This document shows positions 32,174-41,336 of a stretch of DNA of 64,000 nucleotides, piece by piece. The DNA is from Nitrospira sp. CG24D. Lineage in GTDB: Bacteria > Nitrospirota > Nitrospiria > Nitrospirales > Nitrospiraceae. Below the pieces are notes generated by a model. It was not told the origin of the DNA, did no database searches, and saw nothing but the letters and a program-made list of their open reading frames with translations. Location of the stretch: positions 62,001 to 126,000 of the forward strand of contig NEWQ02000003.1 in NCBI GenBank assembly GCA_002869855.2, read 5' to 3'. Position 1 is the first letter of the stretch. Every line of letters begins with the position of its first letter. The translations under genes were made by a program, and so were the position numbers.

Positions 32174-32322
32174 CTGAAGACTCCTTCCCAAGAGATTGTA
32201 GGTAGAGCGAGCTAGTGGGTTGAAGCAGCGTACCGAACCGTTTACATACATTCAAGACCCTGCTTGTGAACCGATCCTATTCAAAAACCATTTCCTTCAG
32301 ACTGCTTTTCTCCGTGCTCCTC

Positions 32323-33141
32323 CTAGACAATCCTGAGCGTCGAGAAGTCGACTCCTTCAGGCCCTGGCGGCGTCTTGAGCTTCAAGCCTTCAAGCGCCTC
32401 AACGACACGCTCCGCCACCACCAGATTGCGGTACCACTTCCGGTTCGCCGGCACGATGTACCAGGGCGCATGTTGCGTACTGGTCGCCGAGATCACATCT
32501 TCGAAGGCCTGCATGTATCCATCCCACAACTTCCGTTCCTCCAAGTCGCCGGAATTCCATTTCCAGCGCTTTTCAGGATCGGCGATGCGGGCTTCGAGTC
32601 GTTCCTTCTGTTCGGCTTTTGAAATATGGAGAAAGAATTTCAGAATCACCGTGCCGTTTTCATGCAGCAGCTCTTCAAACTCCTTGATCTGATTGAAGCG
32701 CCGCTTGACGATGGCATCCGACACCCACCCATGCACCCGCGTGATGAGCACATCTTCGTAATGGGATCGGTTGAAGATACCGATGTGCCCCTTCGGCGGT
32801 GCTTCACGATGGACCCGCCAGAGAAAGTCGTGCGCCAGCTCGTCTTTGGACGGCGCCTTAAAGCCCACGACGTTGCATCCCTGGGGATTCACGCCAGACA
32901 TCACATTCCGAATCGTCCCGTCTTTGCCGCTTGTATCCATGCCTTGCAACACGATGAGCAGGGATCGTGTGGCATTGGCATACAGACGCTCCTGCAATCC
33001 AGTGAGCCTGGCGATAAGTTTCGCCGTATCCGCTTTGGCCTTGTCCTTACCCTGATCCGTCTTCTTGTACTCACCGGTCTCGTCCGGATCGTGTGTCTTC
33101 AGCTTAAACTTTCCAATTGATGTCACTTCATACTGTTTCAT
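32323..33141 (-). CDS. ppk2: Polyphosphate kinase 2 family protein
   Basis: The 272-residue enzyme shows PPK2 motifs: Walker A GMDTSGKDG (67-75), SGVNPQGCNVVGFKAPSKDE, IFNRSHYEDVLITRVHGWV (Walker B/lid region) and DLEERKLWDGYMQAFEDV. PPK2 enzymes transfer phosphate between polyphosphate and nucleotides, often making NDP/NTP from polyP. The subclass (nucleoside mono- or diphosphate) cannot be fixed by eye. Length matches the short single-domain class. Confidence 0.93.
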   Translation of the reverse strand: MKQYEVTSIGKFKLKTHDPDETGEYKKTDQGKDKAKADTAKLIARLTGLQERLYANATRSLLIVLQGMDTSGKDGTIRNVMSGVNPQGCNVVGFKAPSKDELAHDFLWRVHREAPPKGHIGIFNRSHYEDVLITRVHGWVSDAIVKRRFNQIKEFEELLHENGTVILKFFLHISKAEQKERLEARIADPEKRWKWNSGDLEERKLWDGYMQAFEDVISATSTQHAPWYIVPANRKWYRNLVVAERVVEALEGLKLKTPPGPEGVDFSTLRIV

Positions 33142-33274
33142 TCCGGCGCCCTTTCCACAACAAGGTCAGGCTGCACAAGCAAAGCTCCGCCATCATCTAT
33201 ACACCACTACCATACGCCGACCGATTCAAAGATGGAACGGGGGGAGGGGAACGAGGGCCAGCGCTGAAAGAACT

Positions 33275-33628
33275 TTACGCTGAAGGACGACCATTTTCTT
33301 TATGAGTATGAGAAGGGGGCCGCATGAGTTCGCTGAGACTCAATGGCGGCGGAGTGTCTTGAGGCGGAGAAGTGAGCAATGTCAGATGCCCGAAGAGGAA
33401 GGCAAAGAACCCACAAGCGACGACTCCGATCATGATGAAGAGCATGCCGGGCCCGTCGCTGGTCCAATGCGCCTTCTGCCCCACACCGAAGAGGAAAATC
33501 ATCCCGGCCAAAGACAACAACGTCAGGCTACCGGTGATGATTCGGGCAATGATTCGTATCACACCGTTCTGGGACACTAACCCCCAAATCAGCAACCCGA
33601 GTATCACACCAATGATAAGGACGTTCAT
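33275..33628 (-). CDS. Small membrane protein, three TM segments
   Basis: The 117-residue protein has three hydrophobic helices (NVLIIGVILGLLIWGLV, IITGSLTLLSLAGMIFLFGV, MLFIMIGVVACGFFAFLFG) and a Pro/Ser-rich cytoplasmic or periplasmic tail. No family is recognised. GGAGGGG precedes the ATG at 33628. It stands alone between ppk2 and the macrodomain gene. Confidence 0.6.
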   Translation of the reverse strand: MNVLIIGVILGLLIWGLVSQNGVIRIIARIITGSLTLLSLAGMIFLFGVGQKAHWTSDGPGMLFIMIGVVACGFFAFLFGHLTLLTSPPQDTPPPLSLSELMRPPSHTHKENGRPSA

Positions 33629-33804
33629 GGTTTCCCCTCCGTACCGTGAGACTGCACGATTAATCGTACGCACAATCCAAGCCAACACGAAGGGAAAACA
33701 CATTTCAGTCCGAAACGCCCGCGCAACCCCACCGCGAAGGTTCATGACAGGGAAGACCGCCCTATCTACAATCTCTACATAAAATATTTTCCATGCCCTT
33801 GTGG

Positions 33805-33833
33805 TTGACCTCCTGCTCTCGACGACTTATCTA
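33805..33833 (+). promoter_or_regulatory. Putative promoter of the macrodomain gene
   Basis: TTGACC (33805-33810) and TATCTA (33828-33833) are 17 bp apart, about 45 bp before the ATG. Confidence 0.45.
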
Positions 33834-33879
33834 TTACATATGACGTTTGCGAGTTTATCCTTCATTACAGAAAGGGCTC

Positions 33880-34365
33880 ATGATGATCAAAGAAGTCACC
33901 GGTGACATCCTCCTCTCAAAAGCTGGCGCGATCGCTCATGGCATTGCTCCCAACGACGACTTTAAGCAAGGGCTCGCGTTGGCCCTTCGGGAACAATGGC
34001 CCGCCATGTACAAAGATTTTCGCCACTATTGCCAGACCTACAATCCCAAGCCCGGAAGCCTGTGGAGCTGGAAAGGGCCGGGCTCGCCCGTCATCGTCAA
34101 CCTCTTTACGCAAGAAGCGCCGGATGGCCATCAGAGCAGACCGGGAAAAGCGACGGTGCCCAATATCAATCACGTCCTGCATGCTCTGAAGAAGGAAATC
34201 CAGGAACAGAAAGTGACCAGCCTGGCCTTGCCGCGATTGGCCACCGGGGTCGGGGGACTCACATGGGAAGAGGTGCAGCCGTTAATCCAGTCCACACTGA
34301 AGGATGCCGGGATTCCGGTCTATGTGTATACGACGTATAAGAAAGGCGTGGCAGCAGGCGAGTAA
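33880..34365 (+). CDS. Macrodomain protein
   Basis: The 161-residue protein is a single macrodomain: MIKEVTGDILLSKAGAIAHG, then IAPNDDFKQGLALALREQWP, and ALPRLATGVGGLTWEEVQPL as the second ligand loop. Macrodomains bind or hydrolyse ADP-ribose. The form with HGIAPNDDFKQGLA resembles ADP-ribosyl-protein hydrolases of the ALC1/TARG-like group. There is no toxin-like ADP-ribosyltransferase next to it, so a DarTG pair is not supported. Start at 33880 (ATGATG) with AAAGGG upstream. Confidence 0.85.
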   Translation: MMIKEVTGDILLSKAGAIAHGIAPNDDFKQGLALALREQWPAMYKDFRHYCQTYNPKPGSLWSWKGPGSPVIVNLFTQEAPDGHQSRPGKATVPNINHVLHALKKEIQEQKVTSLALPRLATGVGGLTWEEVQPLIQSTLKDAGIPVYVYTTYKKGVAAGE

Positions 34366-34414
34366 GGGGCGGGGAACGGCTCCCGTTTCGTGATCGGAAG
34401 GTGTCTGAGCTGCC

Positions 34415-35647
34415 CTACGGCAGTTTGGGCACCTCCTGCGCACAGCGAAATCCGACATTGGGATCTTGCTCTGTCGGATCCCCCTTCGTTCGAAACGACG
34501 AACGCAGCCGATAGGGGTTATTGATATAGGATCCTCCGCGCTGCACCTTTGCCGTCCCTTCGCTCGGCCCTCGCGGATTGAGGGCCGGGTTCTTGACAAA
34601 GTTGGTATAGAAATCCTCCGCGTACCAATCCATCATCCATTCATAGAGATTGCCGGCCAAGTCGTGGGCGCCGTACGCGCTCCTCCCTTTGTCGCGATTA
34701 CCGATGGGAGAGACGGTCTCGCCACCGCCTTCCTTCAAGCCAAATACCGCATGGGCCGGCGTCGGGGCCTCGTTTCCCCAGGGATAGATACGCCCATCCG
34801 TTCCACGGGCCGCTTTCTCCCATTCTGCCTCCGTCGGCAGCCGCTTGCCGGCCCAGAGACAATACCCCATCGCATCCATCCAGCTCACCCAGCGGACCGG
34901 CCGGTCCGCATGAGTCACCGGCGTATCCTTATCCGAAAACCCCCACGGCGGTTCACTTTGGATGGCCTCGACAAACTTGCCGAATCGCCCATTCGTGACT
35001 TCAAACTTGTCGAGATAAAAGGTATCGACATAGACGCGATGCATGGGGGACTCGTCATCGTCACCTTTGTCGCTGCCCATCGTAAACTCGCCGGCCGGCA
35101 CCAGCACCATGGGAGCCCCATCCTTCCCGGTGATCTCCGCAGATAGCTGGACCACGGGCTTGGAGGCCGCCACACCATTGGCGGGATGCGGCCCCTTCGC
35201 CGCGGGCTTGATCTCGCTTTCCTGCGCCTTGGGTTTAGACGGCGATGGCACGGTGTCGGGCTTTATTGGGCCGGATTCCTTCCCCACGTTGTCTACCGGG
35301 CCAGCAGCAGCCGGCACCCTGACCGGAGGCTTCTGCTCGCTTTCTTGTAACTTGGGCTTGGATGGCGTTTGAGTGGATTCTGTTTTTCCGGGAGCCGCTT
35401 CTTTACCGGTGCTTTCCGCCGGGGCTCCGGGAGCCTGAGTCTTGACCGGAGGTTTCGTCTCAGCGTCCTGCGCATGGGATTTTGGCAGAATTGGGTTGGG
35501 CACTGATACAGGGGGAGTTGCAGGAACCGGTGCTGGAGTCGATTCTGACTTGGGAGCCACGGCCTCATCCGCCCATACAGGGGCTGCGGCACAAGACAAT
35601 CCCATCATCATCACCATGAACGTGGTAATCGTTGATCGAACGTCCAT
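34415..35647 (-). CDS. SUMF1/FGE-like secreted protein with Pro/Lys-rich linker (4 of 4)
   Basis: The 410-residue protein has a signal peptide (TFMVMMMGLSCAAAPVWA). A linker of about 150 residues follows, rich in Pro, Lys, Glu and Ser with imperfect repeats (KPKLQESEQKPPV, KPKAQESEIKPAA, and VDNVGKESGPIKPD beside AESTGKEAAPGKTE). The FGE-type domain is last (MVLVPAGEFTMGSDKGDDDE, KRLPTEAEWEKAARGTDGRI, HDLAGNLYEWMMDWY, RGGSYINNP, GFRCAQE). The catalytic Cys pair of FGE is absent. The linker suggests it spans the periplasm or cell wall. It is separate from the three paralogues at 12.7-16.1 kb. Confidence 0.85.
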   Translation of the reverse strand: MDVRSTITTFMVMMMGLSCAAAPVWADEAVAPKSESTPAPVPATPPVSVPNPILPKSHAQDAETKPPVKTQAPGAPAESTGKEAAPGKTESTQTPSKPKLQESEQKPPVRVPAAAGPVDNVGKESGPIKPDTVPSPSKPKAQESEIKPAAKGPHPANGVAASKPVVQLSAEITGKDGAPMVLVPAGEFTMGSDKGDDDESPMHRVYVDTFYLDKFEVTNGRFGKFVEAIQSEPPWGFSDKDTPVTHADRPVRWVSWMDAMGYCLWAGKRLPTEAEWEKAARGTDGRIYPWGNEAPTPAHAVFGLKEGGGETVSPIGNRDKGRSAYGAHDLAGNLYEWMMDWYAEDFYTNFVKNPALNPRGPSEGTAKVQRGGSYINNPYRLRSSFRTKGDPTEQDPNVGFRCAQEVPKLP

Positions 35648-35895
35648 CCACCAACCTCTCTTGGATTTCAACGACCCGGCGATGAGGCTGCTCAATTGCC
35701 TCACACATCCCTTTAAAGGTACCGAAAAAAGGCGGGCAAATCTAGGGCATCCACCATCACCAACAAATATTGATGGTCATGTCACAGGCGGGGACGCACC
35801 GGCCTGCGTGAAGACAATCTCTTTCAAAAACGCCGCGAGAAGATCGAGTAACGAAAACCCGCCATCATTCCATCAGATCGACAAAACTCGCAGAT

Positions 35896-36459
35896 CTATC
35901 CGACTCGTTTCACGGTGTTGGCATCAGTGTGGTGAAAGAGTTCCTTCTGCCCTTTGATCTTCAATTGCGTGTTTTCTTTATAACTGAAGCTGTCATCGCC
36001 ATGCACCGTGATCTTGAGTTCATACCGGACGGTCTTGAACTCCCGGTCGAGAAACTTATTGGAGCAGATTCCATAGGTATCCGACCCCGCATCCGCAGAA
36101 ATCTCAAAATCCGTTGCATTGGTGTCGACTGTTCCCCCGGCCAGCACCGTCACCCCACGCGGGACGACGAAACAACGCAGTACCTGCTTGGCAGTGGCAT
36201 CCCAGAGCCAATAGCCGGTGTCCTCGTGAAACGGCGCGTCTCCACCGAGTCGCCAGGCCATAGTCGAATACCGCAGCCCGAAGAGTTCCTGCTCATGATT
36301 CTTCACCGGGCCAAACGGCTCGAACGACAGCCGCTCTCGATACGCATTCCGCTCCGTGCCTCGATCGTCCGAAGGAGCCACATCTGCACCCTTATCACCC
36401 TCCCACACACCGGCGAGCGAAGCCAGAGGGCCGAGATATTTCACAAGATCGGTATTCAT
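35896..36459 (-). CDS. Nitrobindin/THAP4-like heme-binding beta-barrel protein
   Basis: The 187-residue protein has the family start LGPLASLAGVWEGDKGADVA and a series of beta strands (ERLSFEPFGPVKNHEQELFG, FHEDTGYWLWDA, HTDANTVKRVG). The WEGDKG motif and length fit the FABP-like/nitrobindin group (DUF1794), some of which bind ferric heme and react with NO or peroxynitrite. Heme binding here is inferred. A good AAAGGAG precedes the ATG. Confidence 0.7.
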   Translation of the reverse strand: MNTDLVKYLGPLASLAGVWEGDKGADVAPSDDRGTERNAYRERLSFEPFGPVKNHEQELFGLRYSTMAWRLGGDAPFHEDTGYWLWDATAKQVLRCFVVPRGVTVLAGGTVDTNATDFEISADAGSDTYGICSNKFLDREFKTVRYELKITVHGDDSFSYKENTQLKIKGQKELFHHTDANTVKRVG

Positions 36460-36634
36460 AGCGCTCCTTTGTTGCTGTCAGAAAGTCTCCACGTTGCCGG
36501 ACTACGGAAACATGGCAGATAGATGACAGACTTCTAGCAAAGTGAGGCGAGGAGAATCAATTTGTAGCGAGGAAGGAAAAGACGAGGGGAGCGGATGACG
36601 GTCAAGACAGGGAGAAACCCTGGAAGAAACTAAT

Positions 36635-36666
36635 CCGCTGGCCTCTATTAGATAGACAGCCAGCGG
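36635..36666 (-). terminator. Terminator hairpin of tmRNA
   Basis: CCGCTGGC and GCCAGCGG form a perfect 8-bp stem around a 16-base loop, starting 18 bp after the tmRNA CCA end and followed by ATTAGTTTCTT on the minus strand. Confidence 0.65.
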
Positions 36667-36684
36667 GTCGCACATAGTGCGGTT

Positions 36685-37034
36685 TGGTGGAGGCGAGGGG
36701 AGTTGAACCCCTGTCCGAAGACCTTCAGCACAACGGATCTACATGTTTAGCCGATCGTTTTAGTTTCGCAGCCACCCACGCCCACCGGCTGGCTTAGACT
36801 GGCCACTAGCCCAGTATTGTCTCGTCCTCAGCCGCTGAGCACCAGCTTTGGACCAGCCCGCTGTATCGCGCTCCGACCACCCCCGCGGGCCTCAGGTGGA
36901 GGAACGTCGCAGTTAATTAAGCTGCGAGTGCCAGTTCTTGATTGGCAGTTACATTTTCCCGGAGGATTTACGAGACCCCGAGAGCTCGACATGCACCGCT
37001 GACTTTAGTATCCCCGTCGAAACCGGTCGCCCCC
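36685..37034 (-). ncRNA. ssrA: tmRNA
   Basis: The 350-nt RNA starts GGGGGCGACCGGTTTCGACG and ends with a T-arm (CAGGGGTTCAACTCCCCTC, then GCCTCCA) and an encoded CCA. The 5' GGGGGCG pairs with 3' CGCCTCC. The tag reading frame (36917-36946) encodes ANQELALAA followed by TAA, using GCC as the resume codon. With SmpB (encoded at 57449-57922) it rescues stalled ribosomes and tags proteins for degradation. Confidence 0.96.
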
Positions 37035-37253
37035 TTTCATTCGTAGCGTGAACCGTCAGACCTAAAACGTGAGAGACACCCATCGCCGGAAGGATTCGTC
37101 AGTTCTCCTCCTTCCTTTTACGTCTTACGTCGTAAGTGCCCATCATACCGCACAGGTCAAGGGGATACTAGGACCGCGTGAAATGACGCCCGCCTTCCGC
37201 TCGATGATGATTACCATGGCTCCGCGATGCAGAAGGGTTTATGCTGTAAGAGA

Positions 37254-37925
37254 ATGGAAACACACACGCCAGGTTACGACGTAAAAACCACCGGCTACCG
37301 CGTGGGAACAGCCACCTTTCAGATTCGGACCCTGCTGGATCAGCGGCAGTTCTCAGACCCTGACGGCTCGGCGGAACGGGCGGGCATTTCCGCAACCTCC
37401 TGGCCGAACTTCGGCACAGTGTGGCCAGCCGGGCTGGCGCTGGCAGAAGAGATGAGCCGGTTCCCCGTCGAAGGCAAGCGCATCCTGGAAGTCGGGTGCG
37501 GCATCGGCCTTCCGAGTCTCGTCCTGCAACAACGGGGAGCCAACATCACCGCGACCGACTATCATCCGCTGGCGGAAGAGTTTTTACGGCACAACACCGA
37601 TCTGAATACACTCGCGCCGATCCCTTTTTTCAAAGCGGCGTGGATGGAGCCACAGCCCGATAGCGGCCGATTCGATCTGATTATCGGCAGCGACCTGCTC
37701 TATGAGCAAGACCATCCCGCCTTACTCGCCGGCTTCCTCGCAGCCCATGCCAACCCGGCCTGCCAAGTGCTCCTCGTCGATCCCGGCCGCAGCCAGTGCA
37801 GCCAATTCAGCAGCCTCATGGCCGCTCAAGGCTACGCACGCACCGAGTCGCGTCTCCGCCTACCGGAGAGAAACACGCCATTCTTCCCGGGACGCCTCTT
37901 CAGCTTCGTCCGCGCCCAGGCATAG
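37254..37925 (+). CDS. Class I SAM methyltransferase (METTL/EEF2KMT-like, Methyltransf_16)
   Basis: The 223-residue protein has a family-typical start (GYRVGTATFQIRTLLDQRQF), ATSWPNFGTVWPAGLALAEE, SAM motif I RILEVGCGIGLPSLVLQQRG, ATDYHPLAEEFLRHN, and the post-II motif FDLIIGSDLLYEQDHPAL. Related proteins methylate lysine on other proteins. The substrate here is unknown. ATG at 37254 has a weak AAGAGA. Tail of the tmRNA promoter region lies upstream. Confidence 0.8.
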   Translation: METHTPGYDVKTTGYRVGTATFQIRTLLDQRQFSDPDGSAERAGISATSWPNFGTVWPAGLALAEEMSRFPVEGKRILEVGCGIGLPSLVLQQRGANITATDYHPLAEEFLRHNTDLNTLAPIPFFKAAWMEPQPDSGRFDLIIGSDLLYEQDHPALLAGFLAAHANPACQVLLVDPGRSQCSQFSSLMAAQGYARTESRLRLPERNTPFFPGRLFSFVRAQA

Positions 37926-38005
37926 TACCGTCCGCTTTCTATAACCCGCGTTGACAACACATAGGCAATCTGACAACGTTCTACCAAATGGATAGGATTA
38001 CTCCT

Positions 38006-38293
38006 ATGAGCCTGCGCGAATCAGTGGGGCTGGTTCTTATTCTCACCGCCGCCATCTTATTTCCCTTCGGATATTGGGTTCATCGAGGGTGGTTTGTTGC
38101 AGCTGTCGTTCTAGCTTGTGTGGGTGGATTTCTATTCTTTACCGGCAGGATGTCTCGAAAGGCATTGTGTACCCCGGATGTCCCCGATCACCTCAGCTCA
38201 CCAATTGTTCCAAATCAACCCAAAGGTTTCCCAGGATACCGCACCACAGAAATTCACAACTCTGACTTAGATATTGTTGACGACGGAGAATGA
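38006..38293 (+). CDS. Small two-TM membrane protein
   Basis: The 95-residue protein has two hydrophobic helices (VGLVLILTAAILFPFGYWV, GWFVAAVVLACVGGFLFFTG) joined by HR, and an acidic cytoplasmic tail (HNSDLDIVDDGE). No family is recognised. ATG at 38006 or 37988 is possible. A palindromic repeat element begins 20 bp after the stop. Confidence 0.5.
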   Translation: MSLRESVGLVLILTAAILFPFGYWVHRGWFVAAVVLACVGGFLFFTGRMSRKALCTPDVPDHLSSPIVPNQPKGFPGYRTTEIHNSDLDIVDDGE

Positions 38294-38313
38294 CCCTCCG
38301 TGTTCCTGGAACG

Positions 38314-38437
38314 CAGGATGTTCAAAAGCGTTGCTCGACAAGGCCGCAGCGAGTGAAGACCGGAGGCGTACCCTCTGGGGTACGTTGAGGATCTGAACGA
38401 TGCGAGAACGCAGTCGGCGGCGTTTTTCAACATCCTG
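38314..38437 (-). repeat. Intergenic palindromic element, copy 1 (124 bp)
   Basis: The ends are inverted repeats (CAGGATGTTCAAAAGCG and CGTTTTTCAACATCCTG, 15 of 17 matches). The centre has a GCGTACC...GGGTACG hairpin flanked by GGCCGCAGCGAG and GCGAGAACGC. Its right end abuts the TAG of the transporter gene, so on that strand it starts immediately after the stop. Confidence 0.85.
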
Positions 38438-40075
38438 CTACGCGCTCTTGAATCGCGTCACCTTCGCAAAGACGATCGCAGCCAAGGGCAGGGCTAACCC
38501 TAACAACAACTGCGCAATGAGCAGTGAACCGAGGTGGCTATAGTCGGCGGGCGTTTGAATGGCGCCCGTTGCTTGGTCGTGTACTTCTCGCGTGACCACG
38601 TAGACATCGTTCAAATACTTGGTCCCGAGCTGGCTCAACGACAACGCCAGGTTCGTGAATGAGGCCATGACAGCAAAGAACGTGGCTTTCAAATTGGGCG
38701 GGGCCGAGTTCGCAATCCAGGCCAGCATCGGAATCATGGAAATCTGGCCGAGCGGGGATTCCAACGCCGTATCGATCAAGGCAATAAACCGCGCATCGAC
38801 GAATCCGCCGGTCATCCGTGCGGTCCATTCGTGCAAGCCGTAATACATGCTCACGACCGGCAGCGTGAGGACCGTCCCGATCACCGTCAGAAAACCCACC
38901 ACATACGCGATGGATCGCTCGGCCATGAAGCGCCGGAACACGAACATGCCGGCCAGCGTCAACGTACTGCCGATCAGCGAGAGGATCGACAGAAACTGCT
39001 GATCGAACTTCAGGTGATCGATCATCCACCAGGTCGCGCCGGGACCGGTCCCCGGAATCGCGCGGAAGATGAAGACGACCACCGCCGTCCCGACCAACGT
39101 AAATCGCTTGTCTGGCTCCAGCTCACGCACCAGCCGCGCCATCAAGAACAGCACGATGGCCATGGAACCGGCAAAGACGATTTCCTCACTGTAGGGAAAT
39201 CCGCCCAATCCGACCGTAACGGTAAATAGCGCGAAGACCAGACTCCCCCCGAGAATCCACCAGTTGGGTTTCGTCGCCTCACTGCCGTCACCCCGGACAT
39301 TCACCATCTCTGTGGCCTGCGCGGGCGAGAAGCCCTGCTGGATCAGCGCGGCCTTATGCCGTCGCTGCAACATCCAGGCGACGCCCACGCCGAGCACAGA
39401 CACGAAGGGAATCGCCAACGCCATCAGATACACTTGCCTGTACAGCCGAACCAACTCCGCCTGCGGCAACCCCTCGGTGCCGCTGAATACATAGACGTTG
39501 ATCATCGCCACCAGAATGCCGCCGCCCACAATCGCCACACGCCCGAGCGTCTGCATCGTTGTATGCATAAGTTTGCGCGTCGGCTCGTCAAACAGTTGAC
39601 CCTTCTCATCGACACGCGGCACTGCCTCGACAGTCATCGCATCCGCCACTGCATCCTGGATGACATATCCGATGGGCGAAAGAAGCGCACTGATCACAAA
39701 CCAGACTTCCGCCGGGAACATCGCCGTCATCGCCTCGCGATTGCCGATCAGCGCGGCCATGATCCCGAGGCTGACGGCCAGCAAACCCGCCCCGAGACCG
39801 ACGAGCCAGCTCTTCCAACGCCACAAGAGATCCACCGTATGCCCGATCGGCATCTTGAGTGCCCAGGGAATACCGGCCCAGAATCCGAGTGCCGCCAGGA
39901 ACGAGGCCGAGAGGCCCAGATAATCTTTCACGAAGAACGTGCCGACGATTCCGGTCAGACCGGAGATCCCGTACGCCATATAGACCATGAGCGGCGGAAG
40001 ATACGACAGCCGCATCTCACGACCCAGGGAAAGAATGTTGCGATCAATCCACTCGTAGATGCCGGTCAATTTCAT
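38438..40075 (-). CDS. MFS-like transporter (folate/biopterin-transporter type)
   Basis: The 545-residue integral membrane protein has 12 or more helices (SYLPPLMVYMAYGISGLTGI, ALGFWAGIPWALKMPIGHTV, WFVISALLSPIGYVIQDAVA and others). The DAVADAMTVEAVPRVD and GKQLFDEPTR-like GQLFDEP blocks resemble the BT1/folate-biopterin transporter branch of the major facilitator superfamily. The substrate is not known. AAGGGA precedes the ATG. It is 9 bp downstream of the AlkA-like gene. Large soluble loop after helix 6 with NVRGDGSEATKP. Confidence 0.7.
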   Translation of the reverse strand: MKLTGIYEWIDRNILSLGREMRLSYLPPLMVYMAYGISGLTGIVGTFFVKDYLGLSASFLAALGFWAGIPWALKMPIGHTVDLLWRWKSWLVGLGAGLLAVSLGIMAALIGNREAMTAMFPAEVWFVISALLSPIGYVIQDAVADAMTVEAVPRVDEKGQLFDEPTRKLMHTTMQTLGRVAIVGGGILVAMINVYVFSGTEGLPQAELVRLYRQVYLMALAIPFVSVLGVGVAWMLQRRHKAALIQQGFSPAQATEMVNVRGDGSEATKPNWWILGGSLVFALFTVTVGLGGFPYSEEIVFAGSMAIVLFLMARLVRELEPDKRFTLVGTAVVVFIFRAIPGTGPGATWWMIDHLKFDQQFLSILSLIGSTLTLAGMFVFRRFMAERSIAYVVGFLTVIGTVLTLPVVSMYYGLHEWTARMTGGFVDARFIALIDTALESPLGQISMIPMLAWIANSAPPNLKATFFAVMASFTNLALSLSQLGTKYLNDVYVVTREVHDQATGAIQTPADYSHLGSLLIAQLLLGLALPLAAIVFAKVTRFKSA

Positions 40076-40084
40076 GAGGTCCCT

Positions 40085-40720
40085 TCACAGTACCGTCGTC
40101 TCCTGTTTCGCCCGATCGGCGGCGCGCCACAAATACCAGGCCGCAGTAGTGCGATAAGGCCTCCATCGCTCGCCATAACGCAACACCTCTTTCGGCGTCG
40201 GCATCGCGCGGCGGCGATAGGCCATGCGAAACCCATTACGCACACCGAAGTCATCGACCGGCAAGACATCCGGCCGGCCCAGCTGCAAGATCAGCAGCAT
40301 CTCGACCGTCCAGCGACCGATTCCTCGCACCTCGACAAGCCGTTCGACAATCGCGTCATCGTCGAGCGTCTTGATCTCACGGCCGGTCGGAACCGTCCCA
40401 TCAAGTGTCTTGGCCGCTAGATCGCGCAGGGCCAGAACCTTTGCGCCTGAAAAGCCCGCACCGCGAATGGCATCGGCATGGGCCGTGAGCAGTTCTGCAG
40501 GGCGGGGAAACCGTCGGCCAGGAAAGAGCGCGATGAACCGCTTCAGAATACTTTCTGCAGATTTTTCATGAAGTTGTTGAAACGCGATCGCCCGGGCCAG
40601 GGACTCAAAGGGGGTACGCCGACCTTTCGGGATCAGGGCGAACGGCCCCACGTCGCGGATCAACCGGCACATTACCGGATCGACCTTGGCCAAGTGTCGA
40701 GTTTGCGGAGAATACTTCAT
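40085..40720 (-). CDS. DNA-3-methyladenine glycosylase II (AlkA-type HhH-GPD)
   Basis: The 211-residue enzyme has ESLARAIAFQQLHEKSAESI, the helix-hairpin-helix LVEVRGIGRWTVEMLLILQL and the catalytic Asp region GRPDVLPVDDFGVRNGF. It removes alkylated purines from DNA to start base-excision repair. The protein lacks the extra N-terminal domain of E. coli AlkA, as is common for bacterial short forms. It precedes the transporter gene by 9 bp. Confidence 0.9.
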   Translation of the reverse strand: MKYSPQTRHLAKVDPVMCRLIRDVGPFALIPKGRRTPFESLARAIAFQQLHEKSAESILKRFIALFPGRRFPRPAELLTAHADAIRGAGFSGAKVLALRDLAAKTLDGTVPTGREIKTLDDDAIVERLVEVRGIGRWTVEMLLILQLGRPDVLPVDDFGVRNGFRMAYRRRAMPTPKEVLRYGERWRPYRTTAAWYLWRAADRAKQETTVL

Positions 40721-40754
40721 CCTAGACCAAGCACCTACCTCGCGGACAATGCTG

Positions 40755-40925
40755 CAGGATGCTCAAACAGGCCACGGTTCTCACCCGCCCAACCCCGGCG
40801 CGCCGTGACGCGCCGTTCCGCGGGCAAGGCCGCAGCGAGCGAAGAGGCGAAAGACGTACTCGCTGCTGTACGTTGAGCCACTGCGCGATGCGAGAACGCC
40901 GCTGGCGGCCTGTTTCAGCATCCTG
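40755..40925 (-). repeat. Intergenic palindromic element, copy 2 (171 bp, with insertion)
   Basis: Ends are CAGGATGCTCAAACAGGCC and GGCCTGTTTCAGCATCCTG. The centre matches copies 1 and 3 (GGCCGCAGCGAGCGAAGAGG, GACGTACTCG...TGTACG, GCGATGCGAGAACGCCGC). An extra 45-50 bp rich in CGCGCC inverted sequence lies near the left end. It abuts the TAG of the RidA gene. Confidence 0.85.
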
Positions 40926-41312
40926 CTAATGCGGCGCGATCGCATCCGCTTCGATCTCGACTAACATGTCCGGATCGATCAACCGCTTCACTTCCACCAT
41001 CGTCGTCGCAGGCCGGATATTCCCAAAGACTTCTCCGTGCGCCCGGCCGACTTCCTGCCATTGATCGATGTTGGCCATATAAATTCTGGTCCGCACCACA
41101 TCGGCCAGCGACACCCCGGCTTGGCGCAACGCCGCCTCGATGGTCTTGAACGTCTGAATCGTCTGCGCATAGGGATCGCCCTTGCCCACCAGGCCGCCGG
41201 GCGTCATCGCCGTCGTTCCCGACACCTGCACATGGGCACCGACTCGCACGGCGCGTGAATACCCGATCGTAGCTTCCCAGGGACCGCCGGTGGAAACATT
41301 CTGCCGTGCCAT
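40926..41312 (-). CDS. RidA/YjgF family protein
   Basis: The 128-residue protein has RidA features: YSRAVRVGAHVQVSGTTAMT, DVVRTRIYMANIDQWQEVGR with the conserved Arg, and IRPATTMVEVKRLIDPDMLV followed by EIEADAIA. RidA hydrolyses reactive enamine/imine intermediates. ATG at 41312 is favoured by AGGAG five bases away; a GTG at 41318 is an alternative. It is 24 bp downstream of the NmrA-like gene, sharing a unit. Confidence 0.9.
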   Translation of the reverse strand: MARQNVSTGGPWEATIGYSRAVRVGAHVQVSGTTAMTPGGLVGKGDPYAQTIQTFKTIEAALRQAGVSLADVVRTRIYMANIDQWQEVGRAHGEVFGNIRPATTMVEVKRLIDPDMLVEIEADAIAPH

Positions 41313-41336
41313 GCTCACTCCTTTGTCAGATTGTCG

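Noticed and set aside
32323..33141. Polyphosphate kinase 1 or thymidylate-kinase-like gene
   Set aside because: The GMDTSGKDG and SHYEDV motifs are specific to PPK2; PPK1 is much longer and unrelated.
33880..34365. DarT-DarG-like toxin-antitoxin pair
   Set aside because: Only the macrodomain is present; no ADP-ribosyltransferase-like gene is adjacent on either side.
39356..40420. 354-codon plus-strand frame over the transporter and AlkA-like genes
   Set aside because: Arg/His/Gln-rich with no motifs, antisense to two well-supported genes.
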